Source: Nannochloris sp. 'desiccata' (taxonomy: Eukaryota; Chlorophyta; Trebouxiophyceae; Chlorellales; Chlorellaceae). Taken from it: DNA of 64,000 nucleotides. Below, in pieces: positions 19,550-32,734 of the stretch. The position numbers were made by a program, and so were the translations under genes. The stretch covers positions 992,001 through 1,056,000 of the forward strand of contig JAGTXX020000009.1 of the NCBI GenBank assembly GCA_019044685.2. Direction: 5' to 3'. Under the pieces are notes generated by a model. The model saw nothing but the letters and a program-made list of their open reading frames with translations, did not search any database and was not told the DNA's origin. Each line of letters opens with the position of its first letter. The first letter of the stretch is position 1.

Positions 19550-22500
19550 ATGAGCTGCAGTGAACAGGAAGAGTATCAATCTGCGGATGAAGGTGAAGAA
19601 TCCTCTAATCAAATGGATATTGAGCTTAGAGCCAGTGGCGTTGCCCCCACCCCCGCCTCCAAGCAAAGTGCAAGTGGAGACTGCTACAATTCTGTCAGTG
19701 GTAGTGGTGAAGCTGGTATTCTAAACCCAATTATTTGTAGGTCGTGGATTGATGATACTCGCCCTCTTTCTGCCAACCAGCAACAGATGTGGTCTGTTCT
19801 ACCCACTGAACCCCAGTCGTCCGCGTACAATATGGTATTTGCTCTACACTTGACTGGAGCACTAGATAATAATGCATTGCGTACGGCAGTTGCTGCCATC
19901 ATGGAACGCCATACTATTCTTAGGTAAAAGCTGTTTATTCTCTAAAAGCTCTTGTTTATGATGCATCTAAACCTTTTTGCACTTTAAAAAAAAAAACTTT
20001 TTTTTAATTTCTTCATTTTCGTTAATCCTGTTTCTTCTCGTAGGATGCGTTTTTTTGAGAGTGATGAGGGCATTGTGCTCGGTAACATTTTAGATACCTC
20101 TTCGATGCCTTCTCCTCTGCACGTTTACCCAGAGTCTATTGCAATTTCAGAAGTTACTGCCGTCCTTGAAAAAGAGAAGAAGCGTGTGCTGGATCTTTCA
20201 AAGGGAACTGTGCTTGCTGCTTGCCTGCATGCAGTGGATGATGGCAGCTCTCTGCTTGTAATAACTCTGCATCATGCTGCTGCAGATTTCTGGTCAATTG
20301 GAGTCTTCAATAGGGAACTCTCTCAATTATACAATGCTGCAATGCAAGGCGGTACTTTTGATCTCATTGCTTTGCCCATCCAATATGGCGATTATGCAGC
20401 TTGGCAACAAGACTATTTGCAAAGTGAAGGTGCAGTGAAAGAGAAGCAGTTCTGGAAATCGACTCTTGCTGGTGTTCCAGCAATGCTGCAGCTCCCAACT
20501 GACAGACCTCGCCCTGAGAGCCCAACGGGCGAAGGACGCAAGTTTTCTGGACGATTAAATGCAGAGCTTGTGCGCCAAGCTGCTCAATTTGCTTCACAAA
20601 ATCATATTAATATGCAAAGTGTTCTTCTTGCAGCTGTACAAGTGCTTCTCATGCGGTATAGTGGCCAAGATGATCTCGTTATCGGTGTACCTACAGCTGG
20701 CCGGGACCATCTTGAGACTCGTGGTTTGATTGGTTACTTTGTCAACACTATGCCTGTACGCTGTGCTGCATCTGAAGACACTACTTTTATAAAACTGGCT
20801 AGGAACGCGTCTCAGGCGACTATTGCAGCACTCGCCCATGCCCACCTCCCTCTTCAGCAAATTGTTGAGCTGACCCATGCAGCTCGCATTCCTGGTGCCA
20901 ACCCTTTGATCCAGGTCATGTGCCAATACATGCCCAAGAATGACATTTCCCAGCCTAAATTTGCCGGATTAAAGATGACTGAGATGCGCACAGGTAGTCT
21001 TACACAGGCTAAATTCGATCTTGCCTTCCATTTTAGCGATGGAGGGGAATTCGCGATTGAATACATGGCCGAGTTGTTTGATGGTGCGACAATAGAAAGA
21101 TTTGCCGAGAGTCTCGCGTGCCTGCTGACTGATGCATTGAACAATCCTGTTCAGTCTGTATTTCGCTTGTCTATGCTTGGTAAAGAAGATTTGAAGTTGT
21201 TGCAGCGCTTTAGTAAGGGTGCAGCACGTCCTGAGTTCTTAGCAGAGCCATTAGTGCATCAGACGTTTGAAGTCATTGTCGCTTCAAGCCCTAGTAAGAC
21301 ATGCCTGGTTTATGGAGAGAACGATTTAAGCTGTCTAGAGGTTAGTTTCGGTATATTATCTATCTAAATTGTTAGTGTTGGTATGGTTCTTAATCACTCA
21401 CTCAACAACGATCTTTGACTACTCTAATTTTTGTGCAGGTCAACCACCGTGCCAATCGGCTCGCTCACTGGCTCATTGAGAATGGTGTCAAGCAGGAGAC
21501 CATCGTTGGTGTCATGGTAGAGAGATCATTTGATTTGATAATATCTATCTTGGCTATCTTAAAGTCTGGAGGTGGCTACCTACCTCTTGATCCAAGCTAC
21601 CCTCCTGAGCGTTTGGCAGTTTATGCAGAGGACGCCAAGGCTGCCATCGTCTTGACGCAATCTCACCTCCTTACAAGCGCAGCTGAGCTTGGTGGTGATG
21701 GCGCTCTAATTAAAGCAATTGATACCCTGGATCTTGATTCTTACCCTGTTATTAATCCAGGTATTCAGATTGATTCAGAAAGCACGTCTCTAATTCTCTT
21801 CACTTCCGGTTCTACTGGCAGACCCAAGGGTGTGCAACACGCCCACCGCCACTTGCGTGATCTTCTCTTAAGTATGAGAGATTACTTTAATATTGGACCT
21901 GACGACGTTATTATGTTGACCAATACTATTTGTTTTGATGTACATGCCTTGCAAATCTTTGCGCCACTCATGTTTGGAGCGAAGTTAGTTTTGGTTGAGC
22001 CCGAGGGCCACGTCAATGGCGAGTTGGTAACTTCACTTTGGTGGCGCCACAAAGTCACTGGTATGATCTTCACTGTGCCATTCCTTGCCAAAGAATACCT
22101 TAATAACCTGCATGAACCCTACCCTCACATGCGTATGTGGGGTATGGGTGGCGATGCTGTTCCTTTGGACATCGTTCGCAAAATGCAAGAGGTGTTCCCG
22201 AACATCGACGGTCCAGTGAATAGTTATGGTCCTACTGAAGGAAATGTGGTAACGCAGTTCCGTTTCTCTAAAAATTCTAGTTCTCCTTTGATTGGTAGAC
22301 CGGATGATAATGTGCATTGCTACATTGTTGATGCTAATATGGCATTGGTGCCCGTCGGTGTGCCTGGTGAGCTGCTGTTGAGTGGTCCTCGTCTCGCAAA
22401 GGGTAAGATTATAAATTCGGCATTTGCTATGTTAAATTATGAAAGTATCACATTACTGTTGTTTCTCTTCTAATAAGATCATCTCTATTGCAGGATACAT

Positions 22501-25500
22501 TGGTCGCCCTGATTTGACCGATGAGAAGTTTGTGCCAAACCCTTGCTACGACATGATGGCCTCCTCTCTACCGACAAAATTACAGGATCATTACCGTATC
22601 GTGTATCGTACAGGAGATTTGGTGCGCTGGAGAACAGATGGAAATCTCGAGTTCCTTGGTAAGTAAAATATTATTGAATAAATCCAAATAGCAGTTTACA
22701 ACTGTATTGTTGGAATGTTTTTACTCATTTTTTTCCTTCCTTCGCGCTGCAGGTCGCATCGATAGGCAGACCAAAGTCAATGGTGTCCGTATTGAGCTTG
22801 GTGAGATAGAATACGCTTTGCGAGGGGCAGCAGGTGTAGAATCTGCTGTTGCTGCAGCTGTAACAGATAGTGAAGGAAAAAAACGGCTGGTGGGATACGT
22901 TACCCCTGCAGGCATTCAACCCACTGATGTGCTTGCCAATTGCCAGGCTACCTTGCTCGCTGCTATGGTGCCCAATGTTATTGTTACGCTTGATAGCTTC
23001 CCTCTGCTTCCTAATGGAAAGGTTGATGTGAGGTCATTGCCTTCTCCTGATTTTACAGTCAAAGAATATGTGGCTGACGATGGTGTACATGGAATTGATG
23101 GCGATGACGATGAGGTCTCTGTGGCTGTGAAATTGGCATGGAGAGGAGTATTTGGTGGATCTATAAGCTTCGCACCGAGTCTCGATTTCTTTTCTCAAGG
23201 TGGCACCTCGCTGGATGTTATGAGAGCAAACGCAGCTATTGCAGATTCTCTTGGGCTAGCAAATTCACCGGCAACGACTCTAGTCTACAAAACACGGACC
23301 TTAGAAGCTACTATTGAGGGTGTTAGGGAGCTTTACCAGTCAAATAAGTGTAAAGCGGGTGCGGGCTCAGCTGCTGGCGAGAGAAAAGAATGGCAGAGCC
23401 CAAGTTTAACTGCTGAAGATTGGCCCGACGCAACACGGCCTTTAAGCGCAGGGCAAGAGCAAATGTGGACATTGGCTACACTAATTGAACCTGAATTTAC
23501 AAGTGCGTACGTCGTAGGTGAAGCCTTCCGTATTGTGGGCTCTCTAGATATTTCAAAACTGCAGCAAGCCCTTACTCTCGTAGCTAGTAGGCACGAAGTG
23601 CTGCGTACGAGATACGCCATGGTGGGTAAAAATAGAGGCCTTTCTGGTATTGTTACGATGGCTGATGTCTATAAAGTCAATTTACGCAGAGTTTATTTAG
23701 AAAAAGATGAACATCGACAACTGCAAGAAGCGCTTCGATCAGAATTTTCGATGCCGTGGGATCTTGAAGCTGGCCCTCTCATGCGTGCAGCGCTGATTCA
23801 GACCCCTAATTCAATTGCTGCAGTTCTCTGTATTTCCTTACACCATGCTGTCAGTGATGATTGGTCTTTGACGGTCTTTTGCCGTGAGCTTTCTGTTTTC
23901 TATAACTTTCTCTCTCAAGAAACGCAGCCAGAAGGGGCACAAGTGCCCCTAGAACCTCTCTCTGTGCAGTATGCTGACTTTGCAGCTTGGCAAAAGAAGA
24001 AATCTTTATCAGTAAAGCATAATCAGCTCGAATATTGGCGTGGTGTTTTAAAAGGGGCTCCTCCCGTTCTACAACTGCCAACAGACCATCCTCGGCCGAT
24101 AGTGCCTTCGTTAAAAGGAAGCACGCTTTCTAATCTTTCTTTGCCACCAGGTTTACTACAAAAGCTCCGTAATCTTGCTTCAGACCTGAAAATTTCTCTT
24201 GCTGCGTTGACGCTCGCTGTGTACCACACTTTGCTTGCTAAAATTTGTGACACAAATGATGTGGTGGTTGGAGTTCCAGTCGCGCAACGAGGTCTCTCTG
24301 CTGTACAACCGCTTGTAGGCTATTTCATTACTCCAGTCGCTGTCCGCGCATCACTTGATCCTAAATCTCCGTTCAAAGATGTAGCAAACGCTGTGCAGAG
24401 TGGCTTAGCAGGTGCTATGGATAATTCTGATATCTCTTTTCAAGATATTGTACAAGGTCTTGGGCTGGGAAGTGTAAAAAGATCGCATACACCTGTGTTC
24501 CAAGTAAGTTAAAAACGATATTGCATATGTTAAAAGAGTGTTTTCTATTTCCCTTTGAATTTCCATGAGAAATTACTACTTTGGTCGATGCCTTAGTAAA
24601 ACATTTGAGAATATTCTCTCACCGGCGATTCTGCTTTTTTTTTTTTTGTCTCTGTGCAGGTGATGTTTAACTTTACTGACGATCCTGAACTGGCTCTCAA
24701 CCTCTCGGACTCTTTGGAAGCTACAAGGCTGCCCCTTCCAGACTTGGGTACTTCTCAATTCGAGCTGACAATGTTGCTTGTAGCTGGAGAAGGCTCTGGC
24801 TCAATTCAAGTGGAATACTCTACTTCAATTTTCAATGCTTCTACCGTCTCTGGGATCGTAGATAACTACATTTCACTGCTTTCCTCCGTCGTTGCATCAC
24901 CTGAAACACCTCTTCGTCAGCTAGAAATGATCTCTGAATCTCAGCGTGCAGAGCTCGCTGCCTTTAGTACAGGACCTGATAGAAAAGACTTTATTTATGG
25001 TCCTTTAGTACATGAACAGTTTGCAACTAGAGCGGCAGCTGCTCCTAAAGCTCCTTGTTTGCTTTTTAAGGGCGAAGTACGTACCTACGGAGACGTGATT
25101 GCGGCAGTAGATCAGCTAGCAGCAAGGTTGATTAAAGCTGGTGTGGTGCCTTTTTCTGTTGTAGGTGTTATGATGCCACGGTCACCAGCGCTGGTCATTG
25201 CCATGCTGGCAACGATGAAGGCTGGAGGAGTGTATCTTCCCCTTGATACGAGTTTGACACCTGGTCGTCTTGCAGCTTATGTAAAGGAAGGTGCTCCAGC
25301 TGTGTTGTTGGTAGCTGAGACCACAAACGTTGAGGCAGTGATGGCAGCGTTGCCACCTCAACTACAGAAGCCTTCAGTCGTGAACGTGGAGGAATATAAT
25401 GATACTTCTATCAAAGCTTTTTTCACTGCGAACCAAGTGCAGCTGAGTGGTGCTGACGTGGCTGCTTTAGTGTTTGCTGCTGGGCCCGCTGGGCGCCCTT

Positions 25501-28500
25501 ATGGTGTGGAAATAACGCATGCTGGGCTTCGAGACCTTGTAGGGTGGACATACAACGAGTCAATTGGTACGTCAATAGAAGATGTCTACGCTTTGACAAT
25601 GGCTGTGTCTTCTTCCACTAATATGGCTACTGTGTTGGCTGCTTTAGCTGCCGGTGCGGCGGTGGCGATACTTCCGCCGGGAGAAGAAACAAATGCTGAT
25701 GCAGTTGCTTCCTTCTGTGTATCTAGTAAAGTGACTATTTTGGAGCAATCTCCAATGGCGCTCGAAATCTACGTGCCACGTCTGAAAGCTGCCTCTTCAA
25801 AACTCGACATAAGGGCAATCATTTTACGAGGTGAGCTTCCAAAAACTACACTAATAGCAGCCCTTAAGGACGCTCTGCCCTTTGCAAATGAGAATATTTT
25901 AAGTATGTACGGAATGAATGAGTTTTCTACCTCTGCAATTACATCTAATTATGGGTATATGCATACGAAAATAGTACTTGGTCTACCAGACCCAAACGTG
26001 CAAGTGTACGTCGTTCACCCCGAAGACGTCTCTCGGCTTCAACCCGTTGGAATGCGAGGTGAGCTACTATTGACTGGAGTGCGTCTGGCACGAGGATATT
26101 GGAAAAATCATGAAATGACGAGTGAGCGTTTCCTTCCAAACCCTTTCCTCAAGCAAAACGCGAGCAAAACAGAGCATGAGCTTTTTGGTCGAGTATATCG
26201 CACTGGAGATCTCGTTTCTTGGGATCGCGAAGGGCAGCTGTGTTACCATGGCCTTGTAAATCCGAATGCAAATAAGATTGGAGTCCGTTTTGGAGAAGGG
26301 CAGGATGGCAAGAGCCTTTCTGCTGAAGATAAGGCAGAGGTAGCAAGATTTGCTCTTGGTGAGGAGAGACGAAATTTCTTTACCCACCCTCTCGTGCACG
26401 AAGCTTTTGAAGCAATAGCTACCTCTTCTCCCACCCAAAAATGTCTCTACTATGAAGGGAAGTGGCTGACGTACAGAGATGTAGCGCTACGATCAGCAGC
26501 TCTGGCTCTGAAACTAAATGCTCTCGGGGTCGGTCCAGGGGTGCCGGTAGGCATCATGCTGGATCGCTCTTTTGATTTGATGATCTCTATACTGGCCGCT
26601 TTTAGAGCAGGTGGTTGCTACGTTCCTTGTGATCCTTCTTTTCCTGATGGGCGTTTGCATAACTACCTTGAAGATAGCAAAGCAACAGTGGTTTTGACTC
26701 ACACAAAAGATACCGAGAGAGCACGGGGTATAGTGAATAGTGAAACAGTACAGGTGGTCAACCTAGCTGATTATGACTTAGAAAAGACAAATGATAAATC
26801 TTTAGCTGCATTAGATGGTTTAAAACGTGCTGGCCCTGAAGACCCTGCCTATATTATTTTCACCTCTGGCTCCACTGGTAATCCAAAAGGCGTCGTTATT
26901 CCCCATCGCAGTTTACGCGATCACGCGCTTGGCCTTGTAGATTACTACAATATAACGTCTAATGACACGTGTCTACTGTCTAGTGTTATTAATTTTGACG
27001 CGCACATTATGCAAAGTGTCCCTCCTTTGGTTGTTGGCGCTGGTCTTGTTATCGCTCGTCCTGATGGTCATATTGACCCTGAGTATATGAGCAATCTGAT
27101 AGCTTCTGGGAAGGTGACACACGCCCTCACCACACCATCTCTTGCTTTGGTCCAATTTAGAGGGCATGAAGTAGCAACATGCACGTCCCTGCGTTACATG
27201 TTAATTGGGGGTGAGGCAATGCAGCGGGAAGTAATTAATTTGTTCGCAGCAAAGGTAAGACAGAAGCTGAGGTTTTAGTTTTAGTTTTAAGGAAATAGCG
27301 TCACTTAATTTCGCGATAAAATGAAGGTTTCTCACTGATGTATTGACGTTCTGTTTCTTTATTTATTCTTTGCAGCTGCCATCGTGCCGGGTCTTTAATG
27401 TCTATGGCCCCACCGAGGCTGGAATTAGTGCAGTGGAGTGTCACTGCCCTCCTACAGTGGACCTTATCACCCTTGGCCGACCTGTATACAACATGCACAC
27501 CTACGTGGTGGACTCTGAGCTTCGCCCTGTTGCTCTGGGTGTGCCTGGTGAGCTGTTGTTGAGCGGGCCCCGCCTTGCTTTGCACTACGCTGGCCAGCCT
27601 GAGCTGACTGCGGATAAGTTTATTCCTAACCCTTGCATTGATCTGGTATCTGCTCACATCGACCCTTCTCTCGCATTATACTACCGCAAAGCCTACCGCA
27701 CTGGTGACTTAGTTCGGTGGTGCAGCGATGGTACTTTGGAGTACCTTGGTCGCATTGATCGTCAAGTGAAAGTGATGGGTGTGCGCATTGAACTGGGTGA
27801 AGTAGAAAATTCTTTATCAGATGCACCAGGGATTACTTCAGCTGCTGTCACTGCGATTACACTTGCTGGCAGCAAGACCCTCGTCGGCTTTGTGACCCCA
27901 GACACTGCTGACACAGAAGCTGCCCTGGTCCATTGCCGCAACATGGTCCTGCCTTCAGCAATCCCTTCCAAACTTATCGCATTAAAATCCTTCCCGTTAC
28001 TTCCTTCTGGAAAAGCTGACGTCAAAGCTCTTGAACAAATAGCTCTTGATGCAAATTTAAATGCCAACGGTGATGGTGATGATGACTGGTACGTCCCACC
28101 TTCTACTGATCTGGAAGTCGCTATTGCCCGTGTATGGCATGAAGTTCTTCTTATTCCTGAAGAGGAAATTTCTGTGCAAGCAGATTTCTTTTCTGTTGGT
28201 GGAAATTCTCTTAAAGCCGGAATCCTCACTTCACACCTACGCTCGACCCTCAACATGCCTCGTTTACAAGCAACAACGGTCTACACCGGCAAAAGCGTGC
28301 GTGGTATGGCAGCTTTAATTGAAAAATCGCATGAAGGAGACATTCTTAGGCGTGAAAACGATTTAAAAGGCTCAAATTCCATTCTACAACGTTTGACCAT
28401 TAAAGCGCCATCAAAAGCTACTACAATTGTTCTGCACCCTCATGCAGATGATGTTAGACTAGAGCTTCTATCTGTCGAAAATCCAACACGATTGCCGTAT

Positions 28501-30873
28501 TGGGCTTATCTTATTCTCCAGTGGCTTATGCTGGCGTTGCTTTCCGCTGTCCAGCCAATTCTGTGGGGTTCTTTGCTGGCCATGTTGTTTTCCTCTAAAC
28601 GCATTGTTGGTTGGGGTGGTGTGGTTGGCCTCTGGCCAGTGATGCGTATTCTTTCTTTAGTAATAAATGCGATCCTCCTTCTCGCGCTGAAATGGATCTT
28701 GGTTGGCAGATTAAATCCAGGTGTCTACCCTCTCCATGGCTGGATGTATGCACGATGGGTCACTTTGAGAGCTCTTCAATCTCAAATGTCCACCATGCTG
28801 CTCCCAATTCTCAAGCGCACAACACTGCTGCCGTGGCTATTACGTGGGCTGGGAGCAAAGATTGAAAGCCCTTCCACGACTTTAATTGAATCATTAGATA
28901 TTTCTGATTTTGATTTGATTACTTTGGGGAAAGGATCTTGTATCTACCATGCTGCGGTTGTTACTGGCGCGTTCGTAGCGCCTGCAGGTTACTTGCGTCG
29001 AGACCCTGTCTTAGTGCTTTCTCCTGTTGTTATTGGCAAAGGATGCCATATTGGATGCAATTCGGTTGTCAGTGCTGGTACCACAATTCCAGATTCTCAT
29101 AATTTGAAGCCACATGCCTCTCCAGCGCATCCTGGAGATGCTCCTGTGGCGGGGCCGTTGTCCGACCACCCACACTTTACACCGGAAGAACGACTCCCCA
29201 CGATTGTGAACCTCGCAGGTGGGCTTCTTGTCTTCATTTGGGAAGCGCTCGCACAAGAACCTGCCATAGCATTGTCTCTTTACCTCATCGCTGTGATCGT
29301 AGGCCGTGTGCCCCTACTTGAAGGGTTATTTGCGACGTACCAAGCTTGGCAATTGGTTGCTTTTGGTACATTATTTGCCATATTCTATCGTTTAATTAGC
29401 CCTGTTACGTGTATGGCTGCTCAGGCCTTGGCAGTCTTTGTTTGGAAGTGGTGTTTTGTTGGCCGCTTGACTCCCGGCCGTAACCTTGCTAAATCTAAAC
29501 TCAGTTTGTTCAACTATTCTGTCCTGCGCCGGCTCGTTGAACACCAGCGCTGGGGACAGGTCCAAGAAGTCTTTGCCGGCACTCCTGCTATGGCTGCTAT
29601 TTACCGTAGCTTGGGTGCCAAAATTGGCCGGCAAGTTTTCCTTGGACTTAGCATAGTTGATTTTGATGCAGTGACTATCCACGATAATGCCTGCTCAGGC
29701 TCGTCTTCGCGTATTTTAGCGGCAGATGATGACGGTATTATAGAACAAGTCACCATTCGAAGAGAGGCTACTATTGGCAACACGTCCACTTTATATCCAG
29801 GATGTGATATAGGTGAACGTGCAGTAATAGGGAACGACACACCTATTTGCAAAGACCGCACTGTTCCTTTAGATACCCGCGTTATGGGGAGCATTCAATA
29901 TAGTGTTGGTCGACGTAGAACTCACAATGCAGATTTAGGTTCCGTCGCAGAAAAAGGCGAAGTTGATGGTGAAATAGAGCTGGGTTTACCAACTATTGTG
30001 AAAAATTCAGCCCGTGGAGTTGATGCATTCGATCTTCCCTTGTGGCATAGTGCTCTGGTTGTCGTCGTATTGCTCATAGTGGAACCAATAGCACCCATTG
30101 TCGGATGGATTCCTGTTGCTGCTATCATTACAATGCTCCAAAGTGGTTTTATTTACCTTATAATAGTAGCCTACCCTATTCTTATCACCGTTGGATGGGT
30201 GCTTGCTGTTATAACGTTGCGGTTGATGTTGGAGATTTCAGGAATACGTCGATTATGGGCAGCTGGGTCAGCCTCTTGTTTTAATCTTCGTGCTCTAGTC
30301 ATCCATTCATGGTTTAGTTTGAATCCTTCGGGGTTAAATGCTTTAAATGGAACTCCTTTTATGGTTTGGATTTTTAGAGCGCTTGGGTTTTCAGTGGGCT
30401 CTGGTGCAGTTATTCTAGGGATGATGCCCCTTGAATCCGCTCTTGTCTCTGTCGGAAAAGACTCTGTGCTCGAAGCCCAATCTATGCTGGATGGGCATTA
30501 CTTAGAGTTTGCACGCTTTATTTATAATCCCTTGAAAGTTGGGAAAGCGTGCTGGGTGCAAGAAGGAGCACGCGTGATGCCAGCTACGGAGCTCAAGGAT
30601 GGTTCACGAGTGCTCCCATCGTCTTTAGTTCTCCCTGGTGATACTTTAGAGAAGGATATGATCTGGGGAGGTTTGCCAGCGGAACCGCTGGGGCCAAGGC
30701 CTAACGCAAATGCAAATAATCCTCAAAGAAAATTATTACGCTCTGGTCGTATCGGAGACTCTGCTAACAGGAACTTTGGGCGGAAGTCGTCTAGTAAAAG
30801 ATCAAAGGGGATGTCTGGATTTTTGGGGGCTCTTGCGAGCTCGAATCAAAAAAACTCGGCTGATATGCTCTGA
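19550..30873 (+). CDS. Nonribosomal peptide synthetase with Pls/PosA-type membrane C-terminus
   Basis: Seven exons (19550..19923, 20044..21340, 21439..22402, 22494..22658, 22753..24503, 24660..27254, 27376..30873) join in frame to 3547 residues; every junction restores a conserved motif. Order: condensation C1 (about 68-500, HHAAADFWS); adenylation A1 (about 525-1030, TSGSTGRPKG, YGPTE, YRTGDL, GRIDRQTKVNG); carrier T1 (Ser near 1083 in GGTSL); C2 (about 1159-1590, HHAVSDDWS); degenerate A2 (about 1633-2060, AAGPAGRPYG in place of the phosphate-binding motif); A3 (about 2095-2610, TSGSTGNPKG, YGPTE); T2 (GGNSL near 2659). Three membrane-pair plus hexapeptide beta-helix units follow (about 2757-3490), as in epsilon-poly-lysine synthetase. 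No thioesterase is present. A1 and A3 keep the Asp that binds the alpha-amino group (FDVHA, FDAHI), so amino-acid substrates are likely; their identity cannot be read safely. Codon use matches neighbouring genes, arguing against recent transfer. Confidence 0.93.
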
Positions 30874-31358
30874 ATAATTTCAAATTTTGTATTCCTTTCT
30901 TTTTTGATATAGTTGTTGGGTTTTTACCTCGTTGAATATTTATATTGTTTTTTAAGTTTGACGGATCTGCTCTTCCGTGAGTTATTTTTACTCCGTGCTC
31001 TTCTCAGTTGGTCAACTTTAGTGGTGTCTAATAGTGGCTGCCAACGCACTAGAAATAGTGTATCATTAAGAAGCTAAGTGTGACCACCGGGCGAGCGGCA
31101 GCGCACAGTCACAAGGCAGGCTTTAATTCCTTTATATCTTATATAAATTAGCCAGCAGACGGTAAAAAAATATTAAAATCAAATTACTGGGTTATATTTA
31201 TATCATTGCAGCCGCAGTAACTCCTCAAGAACCCCAAAGTTTTACAGCTTTAGATCGATCATGTTTTGCGTGCGAATTAATTCAGAAGATCTTGGGGTTC
31301 GATATTAAAAGCAGCAGCTCTGCAACTTGCAAACTTTTAAAGAGAGTAACAAGAGAAG
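30874..31358. other. Intergenic, NRPS 3' end / hydrolase upstream
   Basis: No gene was recognised. A short inverted repeat (TGTGAC / GTCACA) around 31079-31114 could form a GC-rich-looped hairpin. No TGTAA element was found within 250 nt of the NRPS stop. Confidence 0.35.
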
Positions 31359-32441
31359 ATGGTGTTGACAAGAATAGTAGACAATATTTCAAGCAAAATA
31401 GCTTTTTTCCCACCGACGCCTCCCTCATACACAATCCAAGCCCATGGCGATGGGAATAGAGAGCTCTACATCCAACCTGCTGACAATAGTTTATTTAAAA
31501 AGGTTCCCAAGGCAGAAATTGCTGAAGTATCTATAGCAAATGGCAGAGGAAAAGGGGAGAAAATCGTTACTGCTTATGTGAAATCTCCGACCCCTGTTTC
31601 GTTTACTCTCCTTCATAGCCATGGCAACGCCGTTGATCTAGGACAGATGCTCCCATTCTATGAACAGCTATCCAAGTATTTACACGTTAATATTTTTGCT
31701 TATGACTACCGTGGCTACGGACAATCATCCGGGACGCCTGCAGTTTCATCTTGCCTCGTAGATATCAGTGCTGCCTTATCGTATTTAATGGAGAAACACA
31801 ACAAGGAGCTAAAAGATATTGTACTTTATGGTCAAAGTATAGGCAGTGGACCGACCTCGTACCTAGCATCCTGTACTCCGGGCCTTGCAGGAATGGTTTT
31901 ACACTCGGCGTTTTTGTCAGGGCTGAGAGTCTTGCGCCCAAATTTAAGTAGATTTTGGCCAAGCGCGTGTGACATCTTTGTGAATTTTAAATATGTGCCG
32001 AAAATTAGTTGTAGAACATTGGTTATTCATGTGAGTAGCAGTAGGTTGGTTGTTCTGGACCTTAGTTGTTATTTGACTGTCGGTCGATCGCAAAAGGAAG
32101 AAAACTGATTTTGTTTTGGATTTTATTCTTTCTTCCAAAATTGCAGGGCACTGAAGATGAAGTGATCCACTGGTCGCATGGGCAGAAGCTGCATTCATTA
32201 TGTGCTAACCCTTCAGGTAAGATGTTCCTTCCAGTCAAGCTGTCGACAAATATTTTGGTTTCGATAATAAAGAAAAAGCGGAATCCAAAATAAGTTTCTT
32301 TTTATTCAACCTGCAGATCCATTTTGGGCAGCAGGATGTACTCACCAGGATGTAGAAGCCCATCCTCTTTACTTAGCAACCATGCGCAGATTCCTTGGTG
32401 AGGCCTTTGGGCATGAATACTCAAAGCAATTTAAGAAATAG
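31359..32441 (+). CDS. ABHD17-like alpha/beta hydrolase (candidate protein depalmitoylase)
   Basis: Exons 31359..32030, 32147..32216 and 32317..32441 join in frame to 288 residues. The fold is clear: LLHSHGNAVDLGQM, IFAYDYRGYGQSSG, nucleophile elbow YGQSIGSGP (Ser), acid in GTEDEVI (Asp), and catalytic His in CTHQDVE. This set matches the ABHD17/FAM108 family, which removes palmitate from membrane proteins in animals; plant relatives are mostly untested. The N-terminal Cys cluster used for palmitoylation in animal ABHD17 is absent; the protein starts MVLTRIVDNISSKIAFFPPTPP, which still carries the family's FFPP motif. Exon 2 is only 70 nt. TGTAA lies at 32665-32669, about 225 nt after the stop. 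Confidence 0.85.
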
Positions 32442-32734
32442 AAAGAGAAAAAAAGAGGCAGGGCAGACCACAGTGGGAGGCGGCACTTGCTGGGCCCAAG
32501 TGGAACCAAACAATTGAAAACCAGAAGCTTAATCATTTTTACCTGCTTTCATAAATACTAAAATTCGATGTATATTTCTTCAATGCCAGTATGGCGCAAG
32601 CAATTTTTGGTGGTCGATCGTGAAGCTCGTTACATTCAATGGAAATTCCTTGATCACCTTTCTCTGTAATTTAATATTATACATCAAGATTTGCATAAAT
32701 CAGCTCTTCTTAATCATCTGGTGAATTTTATTAG

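Noticed and set aside
20364..27657. NRPS considered as recently acquired from bacteria
   Set aside because: Six spliceosomal introns and codon use like the neighbouring genes argue against recent transfer; an ancient origin by transfer stays possible.
19550..32441. NRPS and the adjacent hydrolase considered as a biosynthetic cluster
   Set aside because: The hydrolase fits the ABHD17 depalmitoylase family and the other neighbours are housekeeping genes; no tailoring enzyme, phosphopantetheinyl transferase or transporter is nearby.
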